This document shows positions 7,620 through 15,993 of a stretch of 17,330 nt of DNA, in pieces. The position numbers and the translations under genes are program-made. The stretch's first letter is position 1; every line of letters starts with the position of its first letter. The notes beneath the pieces were generated by a model that worked only from the letters and a program-made list of their open reading frames with translations, made no database searches and was not told where the DNA came from. Source of the stretch: Pseudomonadota bacterium (GTDB taxonomy: Bacteria > Desulfobacterota > Anaeroferrophillalia > Anaeroferrophillales > Tharpellaceae); contig DAOWHJ010000095.1 of the NCBI GenBank assembly GCA_030641485.1, forward strand, positions 1 through 17,330. Direction: 5' to 3'.

Positions 7620-8858
7620 ATGACAATAACCCCATTGACAATCGAAGAAGAGCTGAAAAAGTGTGTTAAATGTGGTGCATGCATGGCTGTCTGCCCGATC
7701 TACAGGCAAACCGGACGTGAAGAGATGGTGGCACGCGGCAAACTGAACCTTATTGAGATAATCCGGAACAACGAAGAGCTGCCACCAGCCTGGATTGAAG
7801 CTGTCGATCACTGTTTGCTCTGCTGCTCCTGCGAGGAAAACTGCTCTAAGGGAGTTAAGATAACTGAAATTATTGCCGCCGCCCGCAACCACCAGACTGA
7901 GATAATAGGGCTGAACCCAATTAAAAAAGGGGCTTTTGCCCTCCTTAAAAATCGCATCTTATCACTAGCAAGAGTTGTCAAGTTAGGCTCTTTACTACAG
8001 TGGCTTTTATGGCAAAAGTTACCAAACCACAGCGGTTTGGTCCGCAGGTTTACATTACCAGGAATTGACAGTAAGACCGTTATTCCGGCCCTTCCCCTGA
8101 AAAACCTTGATGACCTTCTAAAAAGACGGCAACCAGTACCAGAATTACAACCAATCCTATTTTTCTCTGGTTGTGCCACCCGTTTTCTCCACCCGCAAAT
8201 TGGACTTGATCTTATCTTTGTCTTGGAACAACTTGGGTTTAATGCAATCACACCAAAAAAATTTAATTGCTGTGGCATGGTAACCTGGGGCGCCGGAGAC
8301 AAATCAACCAACCGCGAATTACAAGCATCAAACCTTAAGGTCCTTAATGACAATGCTCATATAAAGGAAGTTGTCACCGGGTGCGCATCTTGTGGCCACG
8401 CCTTAAAGGAGTACGACAACCTTCCAGAAGATTGTGAGATTTTGGATATCAGTGAGCTCCTTTTTCGCCATCGGGAAAAACTGGAACAACTGGTCGGAAG
8501 TAGACAGATCACCCAAAAAATAACTTATCACGATCCCTGCCATCTGAGCAAAGGCCAAGAAGTAACAAAAGAGCCTCGCTGGTTACTGAAATTAATCGCT
8601 GGAGATAACTTTATCGAAATGCGCCACCCAGAACGTTGCTGCGGCGCGGGTGGCACCTTTGGCTTAACTCACAAAGAAATCTCGCGCGAAATCTTGAAGG
8701 AAAAAACTGATGACTGTGATGCCACTGGTGCTGAAATCGTCACCAGTGGCTGCCCTGGATGTATACTGCAGCTTACAGAGGGCGCAGTTGTATCCAAAAG
8801 CAGTTGGCAAGCTGAACACCCAATAACCCTGTTGGCCGAATTATTGCGCAGTAAATAA
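7620..8858 (+). CDS. glcF: GlcF-like iron-sulfur subunit of glycolate/D-lactate dehydrogenase (CCG-domain protein)
   Basis: This is the electron-transfer partner of the GlcD-like flavoprotein. The 412 residues start with two 4Fe-4S motifs: C15-x2-C18-x2-C21-x3-C25-P, and C65-x2-C68-x2-C71-x3-C75. Two cysteine-rich CCG domains follow. The first has SGCATRF, FNCCGMVTWGAGD and TGCASCGHAL; the second has YHDPCHLSKGQ, RCCGAGGTFGL and SGCPGCILQL. This is the architecture of GlcF, LutA and the heterodisulfide-reductase HdrD family; the CCG domains probably bind a further cluster. No membrane segment is visible, so contact with the quinone pool or a soluble acceptor is unknown. ATG 7620 lacks a clear Shine-Dalgarno, and only 12 bases separate it from the regulator gene, consistent with operon expression. 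A TIR-like repeat fragment lies just past its stop. Confidence 0.9.
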   Translation: MTITPLTIEEELKKCVKCGACMAVCPIYRQTGREEMVARGKLNLIEIIRNNEELPPAWIEAVDHCLLCCSCEENCSKGVKITEIIAAARNHQTEIIGLNPIKKGAFALLKNRILSLARVVKLGSLLQWLLWQKLPNHSGLVRRFTLPGIDSKTVIPALPLKNLDDLLKRRQPVPELQPILFFSGCATRFLHPQIGLDLIFVLEQLGFNAITPKKFNCCGMVTWGAGDKSTNRELQASNLKVLNDNAHIKEVVTGCASCGHALKEYDNLPEDCEILDISELLFRHREKLEQLVGSRQITQKITYHDPCHLSKGQEVTKEPRWLLKLIAGDNFIEMRHPERCCGAGGTFGLTHKEISREILKEKTDDCDATGAEIVTSGCPGCILQLTEGAVVSKSSWQAEHPITLLAELLRSK

Positions 8859-8862
8859 AGGG

Positions 8863-8882
8863 TGATGCCATCGTAAAAAGTC
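8863..8882 (+). repeat. Solo end of the TGATGGCGTCGTAAAA-type repeat
   Basis: The 20 bases TGATGCCATCGTAAAAAGTC match the left end of the element upstream of obgE (17040-17059) at 18 of 20 positions. No matching right end is seen before the kinase gene. GCCATC (8867-8872) can pair with GATGGC (8887-8892) to make a small hairpin after glcF. It may be a decayed or excised copy, and the hairpin might serve as a weak 3' end for glcF mRNA. Confidence 0.55.
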
Positions 8883-8926
8883 ATAGGATGGCTAAGTGAA
8901 ATACCAAATTCTTAAGGTGATTTGAT

Positions 8927-11900
8927 ATGAAAGATAAGCAGATTTTTAATATTACCTGTATTGAACGACAGATCAAAGAACTTCAAGATCAGCTGATCAT
9001 CGCCAATCAAGAAAGTAGTTCAAGCGAGCGCTCTGAACTACTGCGAATCAAAAAAGAGAAAGATCGCCTTATAGAAATCCATGAAATCTCACCTAATCCA
9101 GTGGTTATGTTCGCTGAAAATGGATCAATTTATTACATCAACCCGGCGGGCCGGAGATTTCTCGACATCGAAGACAACGCGGAGCTCTCACCGCTCTCTT
9201 TTTTACAGATTTTCCCGACTGACGAACACACCCATTTCACCGACGAGCTCTTACCCTTAGCGATCAAAAGTGGACAGTGGCAAGGTGAAATTAAGGTCTC
9301 AACCCCATTTGCCGATTTAGTCTGCCATTTGATCTTAATCGCCCACGCAAAAGATGGTGAAGATGAACAGTTTTTCTCCGCAACCCTCCATGACCGCACC
9401 AGCGTCCGCCGAGCTAATCATACAATTAGAACTATTATTGGCAACACTTTTGAGGTTTCTGGACAAAGTTTTTTTGATAGTTTAGTCGAAACCCTGCATT
9501 TATGGCTTAATTGTGACACCGTCTGGGTCGGTAAGATCGAAAAGCAACAGTTTGAAGTTCTAGCCATGCGCAGTCACGAGGAAAAATTAAAATCATTCAG
9601 CTATGACGTCGAACATTGCCCTCTGGCAAAATACAACGAAAATGACATCTACTACTGCCCAGAAAATATTCAGGACCGCTTTCCTGATAACTGGATTTTC
9701 AAAGAGTTCAAAGGGTCGGGCTATGTTGGCATCGCTATGTATAACTCGGCCCGAGAATTGATCGGCAATATCTGCGCATTAAAAGAGAGCCGGCTGACCC
9801 TGCCACCAAAAACTGAAGAGTTGCTTATCATTCTCGCAGCCCAAACCTCAGCCGAGATCCGGCACCAGAAGAGTGAAAGCGCACTGCGCCGTGCCTCTGA
9901 AGATGCTGATGAAATAAATGAACAGCTCGAAATGGCAATTCAGCGAGCCAACAAAATGACGCTGGATGCAGAACTTGCAGGGGTTGCGAAAAGTGAATTC
10001 CTGGCCAACATGAGCCATGAGATCAGAACCCCGATGAATGCTATTATTGGATTTTCATCTCTCCTGCTTGACACCAAGCTTGACCACGATCAACGTGACT
10101 ACCTAAATATCATCATTAAAAATGGTGAGGGTCTACTCCATATTATTAACGACATCCTCGACTATTCAAAAATCGAGGCCAACAAATTAGAACTTGAGGA
10201 GATACCTTTCCAAATCCGCGAAACGACCGATGACATTTTAGGGCTACTCACCCTGAAAACCGCTGAAAAAGATCTATTTTTTCATTGTATTATTGATCAT
10301 AACATCCCCCAAACTTTGCAGGGTGACCCTGCACGCCTCCGCCAGATTCTGATCAATTTAACTAATAATGCAATAAAGTTCACCAAAACCGGCGGCATCA
10401 TCATCAGGGTTGCGATAGAGCATGAAGAAGCTGAACATGTAAAGCTCAGTTTTCGGGTAACCGACACTGGTATAGGTATTCCTGAAAACCGGATTAATCG
10501 TCTATTCCAGTCCTTCTCTCAAGTCGATTCGTCAACCACCAGAAAGTTTGGCGGTACTGGTTTAGGGCTGGCAATTTCAAAACAACTGGCTGAATTAATG
10601 GGGGGTCAAATCGGCATTGAAAGTCAACTGGGTGAAGGGTCAACTTTCTGGTTTACAATCCTTCTGCGGCGTGATCCGGGGACTACACCACCTCCGCAGG
10701 CAAACCTGTTTCAAAACTGTCGCTTTCTCATTTTCACCCCACCAGATGGTGACCGCAATGAACTTAACCTGCAACCGGCAGGTCAGGTAGTCAGAGAACA
10801 CCTGCTCTCATTAGAGTGTGATCTTGATCTGGCTAACTCATACGCAGCCCTTAATGAGCTTCTCCTCGAAGCCTATAAAGATGACAGGCCTTACTCAATA
10901 ATTCTTGCCGACCTTTCACTCCTACTTGAACCCTGCAATCTGAAAGCTAACCTGCCAGATTTTTTACGACCCAAATTTATAATTGCCTTAACTCCGAACA
11001 AAAAGATAGAACTTACTGATGATTATGACGCAATCATCCCGGCACCAATTAAAAGATCGCTATTTTATGAGCAACTTGGACGTTGCATGGGGCTTACTAC
11101 ATTAAATAATGATAATAACAAAAAAGACTTTAAGGACGATCCAAAAATTGTTCAACGGCGAAAACAACTAAAAATTCTCCTGGTTGATGACAATCAGGTC
11201 AACATCAAAGTTGGCTCTAGAATGCTGGCCAAACTTGGTTTTGAGTGCGCCACTGCCGGAAATGGGATTGAGGCCTTAGCTGCACTTGGCGCGAGTCATT
11301 ACGATTTAGTTTTCATGGATATCCAGATGCCAGAAATGGATGGCTATGAGACCACCAGACAGATCCGCAACCAGTCAACCACGACTATCAACCCCACCGT
11401 AATAATCATCGCAATGACTGCACACGCTTTAAAGAGCGACCGCGACCGCTGCCTTATTGTCGGCATGAATGATTTCTTAACTAAACCTGTAAGACTTGAA
11501 GATCTCAATGAGGTGCTAGGTAAAGCCATGATCAAATTGGGGGAAAGAGAAAAAAGTGGCCACCCCAACTCTGAGACAGATGTCCTAGTGGACAACTTTG
11601 AAATGGATGAAAGTCTGGAAATGGCTGATTTTTCACAAGAAGAGAAGAGTAACTCAAACCGAGACACTAAACTATTTGATAAAATAGTATTTCTCAAAAA
11701 AATTGATGATGACTTAGAACTCTATCAGGAATTGCTGGGTGACTTTATTGATGGAAGTAATGACTATTTTCAGGATATCAGGGACGGCGCCCAAGAGAGT
11801 GATTTCGAAAAAATACGACTTGCAGCACACTCGGTAAAAGGCTCAGCCGGAAGTATTGAGGCTGCACAAATGCAAAACGCTGCCGCTAATTTAGAGAAAG

Positions 11901-12019
11901 TCGCGAAAGCACAACAAATGGAGCTTATCAACAAAGCTATGGATAGTATGGAGATGGAATTTGAGATTCTAGCTGAGATCCTCAAAGATGAGATCGCCGC
12001 TATCGACAACCAGATCTAA
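8927..12019 (+). CDS. Cytoplasmic hybrid sensor histidine kinase: PAS-GAF-HisKA-HATPase-(pseudo-REC)-REC-HPt
   Basis: This 1030-residue kinase carries a multistep phosphorelay in one chain. Domains in order: short coiled coil (10-50), PAS (about 50-160), GAF (about 175-312), coiled coil (313-355), HisKA with the H-box NMSHEIRTPMNAIIGF (H364), HATPase (N box DPARLRQILINLTNNAIKF at 467-485, G1 box DTGIGIP 513-519, G2 box GGTGLGL 542-548), a degenerate receiver-like region (about 597-722), a complete receiver (D754-D755, phospho-acceptor D798, T831, K853) and an HPt domain with H968 in AAHSVKGSAGS. There is no signal peptide or membrane helix, so it senses an internal signal. The ATG is preceded by TAAGGTGA at 8913-8920. 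The nearby single-domain regulator is the obvious candidate acceptor from H968. The ligand is unknown. Its 3' end lies 4 bases from the opposing aroC end. Confidence 0.93.
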   Translation: MKDKQIFNITCIERQIKELQDQLIIANQESSSSERSELLRIKKEKDRLIEIHEISPNPVVMFAENGSIYYINPAGRRFLDIEDNAELSPLSFLQIFPTDEHTHFTDELLPLAIKSGQWQGEIKVSTPFADLVCHLILIAHAKDGEDEQFFSATLHDRTSVRRANHTIRTIIGNTFEVSGQSFFDSLVETLHLWLNCDTVWVGKIEKQQFEVLAMRSHEEKLKSFSYDVEHCPLAKYNENDIYYCPENIQDRFPDNWIFKEFKGSGYVGIAMYNSARELIGNICALKESRLTLPPKTEELLIILAAQTSAEIRHQKSESALRRASEDADEINEQLEMAIQRANKMTLDAELAGVAKSEFLANMSHEIRTPMNAIIGFSSLLLDTKLDHDQRDYLNIIIKNGEGLLHIINDILDYSKIEANKLELEEIPFQIRETTDDILGLLTLKTAEKDLFFHCIIDHNIPQTLQGDPARLRQILINLTNNAIKFTKTGGIIIRVAIEHEEAEHVKLSFRVTDTGIGIPENRINRLFQSFSQVDSSTTRKFGGTGLGLAISKQLAELMGGQIGIESQLGEGSTFWFTILLRRDPGTTPPPQANLFQNCRFLIFTPPDGDRNELNLQPAGQVVREHLLSLECDLDLANSYAALNELLLEAYKDDRPYSIILADLSLLLEPCNLKANLPDFLRPKFIIALTPNKKIELTDDYDAIIPAPIKRSLFYEQLGRCMGLTTLNNDNNKKDFKDDPKIVQRRKQLKILLVDDNQVNIKVGSRMLAKLGFECATAGNGIEALAALGASHYDLVFMDIQMPEMDGYETTRQIRNQSTTTINPTVIIIAMTAHALKSDRDRCLIVGMNDFLTKPVRLEDLNEVLGKAMIKLGEREKSGHPNSETDVLVDNFEMDESLEMADFSQEEKSNSNRDTKLFDKIVFLKKIDDDLELYQELLGDFIDGSNDYFQDIRDGAQESDFEKIRLAAHSVKGSAGSIEAAQMQNAAANLEKVAKAQQMELINKAMDSMEMEFEILAEILKDEIAAIDNQI

Positions 12020-12023
12020 ACGA

Positions 12024-13106
12024 TCATAAGCGCCGCTGACGCAGAGCAAGATCGGCCAAAGTTAAAGCAGCCATCGCCTCAACGATAGGAACAGCTCGAG
12101 GAAGAACACAGGGATCGTGCCGCCCTTTTGCCTCTAAAACTATCTCGTGACCTTCATAATCAGCAGTTTTTTGGGCTTTTCCAATCGTTGGCACCGGCTT
12201 AAATGCAACGGCAAAGGTAATCGACTGACCGTTACTGATTCCCCCCTGAACACCACCGCTAAAATTGGTTTTAGTTCCAAGTTTTACACCGTTTCCAACA
12301 AAGCAATCATTATGTTCAGAACCAGTCATCGTCGCGGCAGCAAACCCCGAACCCAAAGCAAAACCTTTAGCGGCTGGAATCGAAATCATCGCTTGGGCTA
12401 AAAGCGCATCAAGTTTATCAAAAACCGGCTCCCCCCAACCCGCTGGAACTCGGCGGCACAGACAACTTATGACCCCACCTAAAGAGTCTTTATCAGCCGC
12501 GGCCTTTTCAATTGCCGCACTCATAAGATTAGCCTTCTGCCGATCAGGGCAACGTACGGCCGAAAAATCTACATCATAACGTAAAAGGGTTTCAAGCTCA
12601 GACTCAGATAAAACACCCTCAACCGACCCGACCTGACTGACCCAAGCCACAATTTCAACCCCGAATGCTAAGCTTAAAAATTGCTCGGCAACACTCCCAG
12701 CCGCAACTCGCGCCAGAGTTTCACGGGCACTGGCCCGGCCCCCGCCACTTTGCGAAGTAATTCCATATTTCTCTCGATAGGTATAATCGGCATGAGAAGG
12801 CCTAGGGGTATTTGCCATTTTGCGATAATCACTTGGTTTCTGGTTCAAATTACGAACCAACAACGTAATTGGTGTCCCCAAAGTCAAGCCATTTTCCAGC
12901 CCGGAAAGTATTTCAACCTGATCACCTTCCTGACGTGAAGTAGTTAAACGACTCTGGCCCGGGCGTCGCCGCTCAAGCTGCGCCTGGATTTCTGAAAGTG
13001 AAATTTTGACACCGGCCGGACACCCATCTATAACAGCCCCAACCCCAGAACCATGCGACTCACCAAATGTTGTAGTTTTAAACAGAGTTCCAAACGTACT
13101 GCTCAT
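12024..13106 (-). CDS. aroC: Chorismate synthase
   Basis: AroC performs the last shikimate-pathway step, anti-1,4 elimination of phosphate from EPSP to give chorismate, using reduced FMN. The 360 residues are the standard length. Signatures include FGESHGSGVGAVIDG near the N-terminus (active-site H18), RRRPGQSRLTTSRQEGD with the cluster of arginines, SHADYTYREKYG, and SGGGRASARETLARVAAGSVAEQFL. The C-terminal KGRHDPCVLPRAVPIVEAM segment is also typical. The ATG is preceded by GGGGAG inside the end of aroK, and the two genes overlap by the 4 bases ATGA, implying translational coupling. It is the last gene of the minus-strand block and ends 4 bases from the stop of the convergent kinase gene, with no terminator hairpin between them. 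Confidence 0.96.
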   Translation of the reverse strand: MSSTFGTLFKTTTFGESHGSGVGAVIDGCPAGVKISLSEIQAQLERRRPGQSRLTTSRQEGDQVEILSGLENGLTLGTPITLLVRNLNQKPSDYRKMANTPRPSHADYTYREKYGITSQSGGGRASARETLARVAAGSVAEQFLSLAFGVEIVAWVSQVGSVEGVLSESELETLLRYDVDFSAVRCPDRQKANLMSAAIEKAAADKDSLGGVISCLCRRVPAGWGEPVFDKLDALLAQAMISIPAAKGFALGSGFAAATMTGSEHNDCFVGNGVKLGTKTNFSGGVQGGISNGQSITFAVAFKPVPTIGKAQKTADYEGHEIVLEAKGRHDPCVLPRAVPIVEAMAALTLADLALRQRRL

Positions 13107-13645
13107 GACACTCCCCTAGTTCTTAATTCAGAGACGATCTGTTCGGCGATCTCAGCAACACTTAATTTATCAGCTGAAATTGTATGATCAGCAATTTCTC
13201 GATAGAAGGGTTCACGCTCTTTGAAACCAGCAGAAATTTCATCCGCTAAATTCAGAGAGCTTAAAGCCGGTCTTTGCCCAGTGCTCATAGAGTCCGCCTT
13301 AAGTCGAGAAAAAACAGTCTCCTTAACGACCCGCAACCAAAAACAAATCCCACTCTCATGTAATAACTTACAGTTGCCTGGGTCCAACACAACCCCACCG
13401 CCAGTTGCCAGAACAATACTCTCTTTCAGACATAGAGTATTTAAGATTTCACTCTCTATGCACCGAAACTTATGCCAACCAAATTTTGCAACAAATTCCG
13501 TGATGGTCATCTCTGTCTGCTCAACAAAAACTATATCAGCGTCAACAAAAGGAAGCTGTAAAGTATCAGCCAACTTTCGCCCAACCGAACTTTTTCCACT
13601 ACAACGATAACCGACAAGATTGAGATTATTCATTAAATAGTTCAT
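13103..13645 (-). CDS. aroK: Shikimate kinase
   Basis: This enzyme phosphorylates shikimate at O3 using ATP. It has a P-loop, GYRCSGKSS (residues 12-20; a cysteine at the third variable position where many relatives have Gly or Ala), a DAD motif near residue 35 for shikimate/Mg binding, GWHKFRCIESEIL, the ATGGGVV glycine strand, and an arginine-bearing lid segment GQRPALS. The length of 180 residues is normal. The called ATG at 13645 adds four residues; a second ATG at 13633 (giving MNNLNLVGYR) fits the family start better and would make 176 residues. Neither has a clear Shine-Dalgarno. It overlaps aroC by 4 bases. Upstream is a 221-base gap with a repeat fragment, so aroK-aroC may have its own promoter there; none was identified with confidence. 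Confidence 0.93.
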   Translation of the reverse strand: MNYLMNNLNLVGYRCSGKSSVGRKLADTLQLPFVDADIVFVEQTEMTITEFVAKFGWHKFRCIESEILNTLCLKESIVLATGGGVVLDPGNCKLLHESGICFWLRVVKETVFSRLKADSMSTGQRPALSSLNLADEISAGFKEREPFYREIADHTISADKLSVAEIAEQIVSELRTRGVS

Positions 13646-13866
13646 TTACAATTTTAATTTACAAACATTATTACAAAACACCACTACTTCAAAGATGAAC
13701 CCATAACAATAAGGTGCTCGCCTCAAGCCAATCCTTCAAAGTAACTCCATCACTATAGGTCAAATGGATGACTGACAGGCTGGCAGATTAAGATATTCAT
13801 TATTCCCCAAGGGCACTTCCTCCGAGCGTAGATTGAAGATTTTACGATGTCATCAAACCTGAAAGG
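13646..13866. other. aroK-aroA intergenic gap, mostly without recognisable features
   Basis: This 221-base stretch separates the 3' end of aroA from the start of aroK, although both lie on the minus strand. I see no credible ORF or intrinsic terminator. The part nearest aroK is AT-rich and may contain its promoter. The part nearest aroA holds a decayed copy of the dispersed repeat (13805-13855) and a short AACCT/AGGTT palindrome (13856-13868) overlapping the aroA stop codon. Confidence 0.6.
13805..13855 (+). repeat. Decayed partial copy of the MITE-like element found upstream of obgE
   Basis: This 51-base piece matches the reverse complement of roughly 17040-17094. It shares CCCCAAGGGCACTTCCT, then GCGTAGAT, and finishes with TTTTACGATGTCATCA against TTTTACGACGCCATCA, with small gaps and substitutions in between. 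The other end of the element is not recognisable, so this is a truncated or diverged member. It sits between aroA and aroK. Confidence 0.7.
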
Positions 13867-15129
13867 TTAAGATAAAGAGTCAAAAACCGGCCAAAAATTG
13901 GGAAATGATTTGGCGACACAACCTTCATCTTCAATTAGGACTCCGGCAGTTCTAAGGCCTACGAGGGCAAAACTCATCGCGATTCTATGGTCGTCGTAGG
14001 TTTTAATCTGAGCTCCTTTAGGGCTACCACCGGTTACCGCAATTGAGTCATCACCACATTCTGCCTTGATCCCCATTTTGACAAGTTCGCTGGCAACAGC
14101 TGCCAGACGATCGCTCTCCTTGGCTCTTAAATGTGCAACATTAGTCATCAGGGTGGTCCCTTGTGCAAAGGCCGCAACCACAGCTAGGGTGGGCACCAGA
14201 TCAGGCATATCACCCATATCAACCTCAACAGCTTTCAGGGGGCCACCAATGACAGAGATACCACCAGCTGAAAAATTGAGCCGACAGCCCATCTTTTCAA
14301 GCACGTGAATAAAACCTAAATCTCCCTGTTCAGAGTTTTGATTAACCCCAAGTACCTTGATCTCACTGCCGGAGATTGCTGCGGCAGCCCAAAAGTAACC
14401 GGCCTGTGAACAATCCGGCTCAACTGTGTAATTGCCAGAGAGGTATTTCTGGCCTCCGGCCACCGTAAAACTGGTGTAACCATGGTGTTTCACTTCGACG
14501 CCAAACTGCTCCATCACAGCTAAGGTCAAATCAATATAGGGTCGTGAAACCGGCCCCTTAACAACCTCTATCTCAAGACCATTTTTAGTGAGTGGAGCCA
14601 TCAGTAATAGGCCGGATAAATATTGACTACTGATCCCGCAATCTATCTCAACGTGACCACCGGCAACCATACCGCCACCAATTTTAATTGGCGGACAACC
14701 ATTATTGGAGAGGGATTGGGCTGGAATTTTTAACTGCTCAAGAGCTGTCAGCAACTCTGCAATCGGACGCTGCCGCATCCTGGGACTACCATCAAACGTA
14801 TAGTCACCCTGACCCAATGCCGCAATCGCTGCCAAAAGACGCATTGAAGTCCCTGAATTATCCAGAAAAATATCCTCACTCGCAGGTTGCAAAGACCCAC
14901 CAGTACCATTCACGGTAAAACTAAAGTTCTTGGCATCAGCACTAATCTTGGCTCCCATCTGCGTCAAAGCGTACGCTGTCAACTCCGTATCCCGACTAAA
15001 AAGAGCCCCATCTATATAACTCTGCCCCTCAGCTAAGGCAGCAGCAATCAAGACCCTATGCGTAAAGCTTTTCGACCCTGGAACCCTCACAGATGATTTT
15101 GTTACAGTTTTCGGTTTAATCTCTAACAC
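13867..15129 (-). CDS. aroA: 3-phosphoshikimate 1-carboxyvinyltransferase (EPSP synthase)
   Basis: AroA joins phosphoenolpyruvate to shikimate-3-phosphate to give EPSP. The 420-residue protein shows the N-terminal VPGSKSFTHR motif (catalytic-site K20), LDNSGTSMRLLAA at about 89-101, LRAKESDRLAA, and DDHRIAMSFAL near the C-terminus, all classic EPSP synthase signatures. The start is GTG (complement of 15127-15129), supported by AGGAG seven bases upstream; the codon lies inside the aroE stop region, giving a 7-base overlap and likely translational coupling. The NSGTSMR loop resembles the normal form, but glyphosate sensitivity cannot be judged from this. Its 3' end is followed by a repeat remnant rather than directly by aroK. 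Confidence 0.95.
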   Translation of the reverse strand: MLEIKPKTVTKSSVRVPGSKSFTHRVLIAAALAEGQSYIDGALFSRDTELTAYALTQMGAKISADAKNFSFTVNGTGGSLQPASEDIFLDNSGTSMRLLAAIAALGQGDYTFDGSPRMRQRPIAELLTALEQLKIPAQSLSNNGCPPIKIGGGMVAGGHVEIDCGISSQYLSGLLLMAPLTKNGLEIEVVKGPVSRPYIDLTLAVMEQFGVEVKHHGYTSFTVAGGQKYLSGNYTVEPDCSQAGYFWAAAAISGSEIKVLGVNQNSEQGDLGFIHVLEKMGCRLNFSAGGISVIGGPLKAVEVDMGDMPDLVPTLAVVAAFAQGTTLMTNVAHLRAKESDRLAAVASELVKMGIKAECGDDSIAVTGGSPKGAQIKTYDDHRIAMSFALVGLRTAGVLIEDEGCVAKSFPNFWPVFDSLS

Positions 15130-15944
15130 TTCATATCTCCTGTCTGCAAATATTCGAGAACCGTTTGCCGCATCACCTTAACCGGAGCCGGCTCTCCAGT
15201 CCAAAGTTCAAACTGTCGCGCCCCCTGGCCAACGAACATCTCGAGGCCATCAATCGTTAAGGCCCCACACTTTTCAGCAGCCTTGAGCAGACAGGTTTGC
15301 AAAGGGTTATAAACAATATCCATAACCACCATCGCCGGTCTCAGTAGAGATTCAGGCAAGGGCATAGTCTCCATCTCAGGGGCCATACCCAAAGAGGTAG
15401 TATTAACCAAAACCTCAGGTAAAAAATCATTCAGCGCAGACATGTCTATAAATTGGGCCCCGAACTCCTCTGCCAAAACCTGACCACGCTCCGGCGTGCG
15501 ATTTACGATTGCAACCTGGGCTCCCGCTTTAACCGCCCCATAAACCAACGCCCGGGCCGCACCGCCCGCGCCCAGAATCAGAAGCCGCCGCCCGGAAATG
15601 TTGATTTTGCCTGCCAAAGCAGTCAAAGCACCCGCAACATCTGTATTATAGCCACAAAGCTGCCCCTGACGGTTCACAATAGTATTTACAGCGGCAATTT
15701 CGAGCGCCTCTTGATCGACCCAATCGAGATATTTAATCACCTCAGATTTATGCGGTAAGGTCACACTCACTCCGGCAATCCCTAAGGCCCGAATCCCAGC
15801 AACTGCCGCTTCCAGATCATCTACCGCAAAAGCCGAAAAGTGGGCCGCTTGCCCAGTTGCAGCAAAAGCGGCATTATGCATCAAGGGACTCAAAGAGTGG
15901 CCAATCGGCTGACCTATAACCCCAAACAATGAATTCATAACCAT
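15123..15944 (-). CDS. aroE: Shikimate dehydrogenase (NADP+)
   Basis: AroE reduces 3-dehydroshikimate to shikimate with NADPH. The 273 residues match the family length. The substrate-binding half contains GHSLSPLMHN (15-24) and VTLPHKSEV with catalytic K66; the second catalytic residue is D102 in YNTDVAGAL. The dinucleotide-binding half has GAGGAARAL at about 125-133, then VNRTPERG, whose Arg is typical of NADP-binding forms, and the C-terminal GLEMFVGQGARQFELWTG. Two nearby ATGs exist (15944 and 15938); the inner one gives MNSLFGVIG, and neither has a convincing Shine-Dalgarno. It follows obgE by 49 bases and overlaps aroA by 7 bases, consistent with an obgE-aroE-aroA transcript. Confidence 0.95.
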   Translation of the reverse strand: MVMNSLFGVIGQPIGHSLSPLMHNAAFAATGQAAHFSAFAVDDLEAAVAGIRALGIAGVSVTLPHKSEVIKYLDWVDQEALEIAAVNTIVNRQGQLCGYNTDVAGALTALAGKINISGRRLLILGAGGAARALVYGAVKAGAQVAIVNRTPERGQVLAEEFGAQFIDMSALNDFLPEVLVNTTSLGMAPEMETMPLPESLLRPAMVVMDIVYNPLQTCLLKAAEKCGALTIDGLEMFVGQGARQFELWTGEPAPVKVMRQTVLEYLQTGDMKC

Positions 15945-15993
15945 AATTTTTATTTATTACTTACGAACCTGCGGAAAATACCGGTGGGAGCGC

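Noticed and set aside
7808..8353. 181-residue minus-strand ORF inside glcF
   Set aside because: It is a shadow of glcF with no coherent domain; the plus strand carries clear Fe-S motifs.
12147..12579. Plus-strand ORFs opposite aroC
   Set aside because: They are overlapping shadows of the strongly supported aroC gene.
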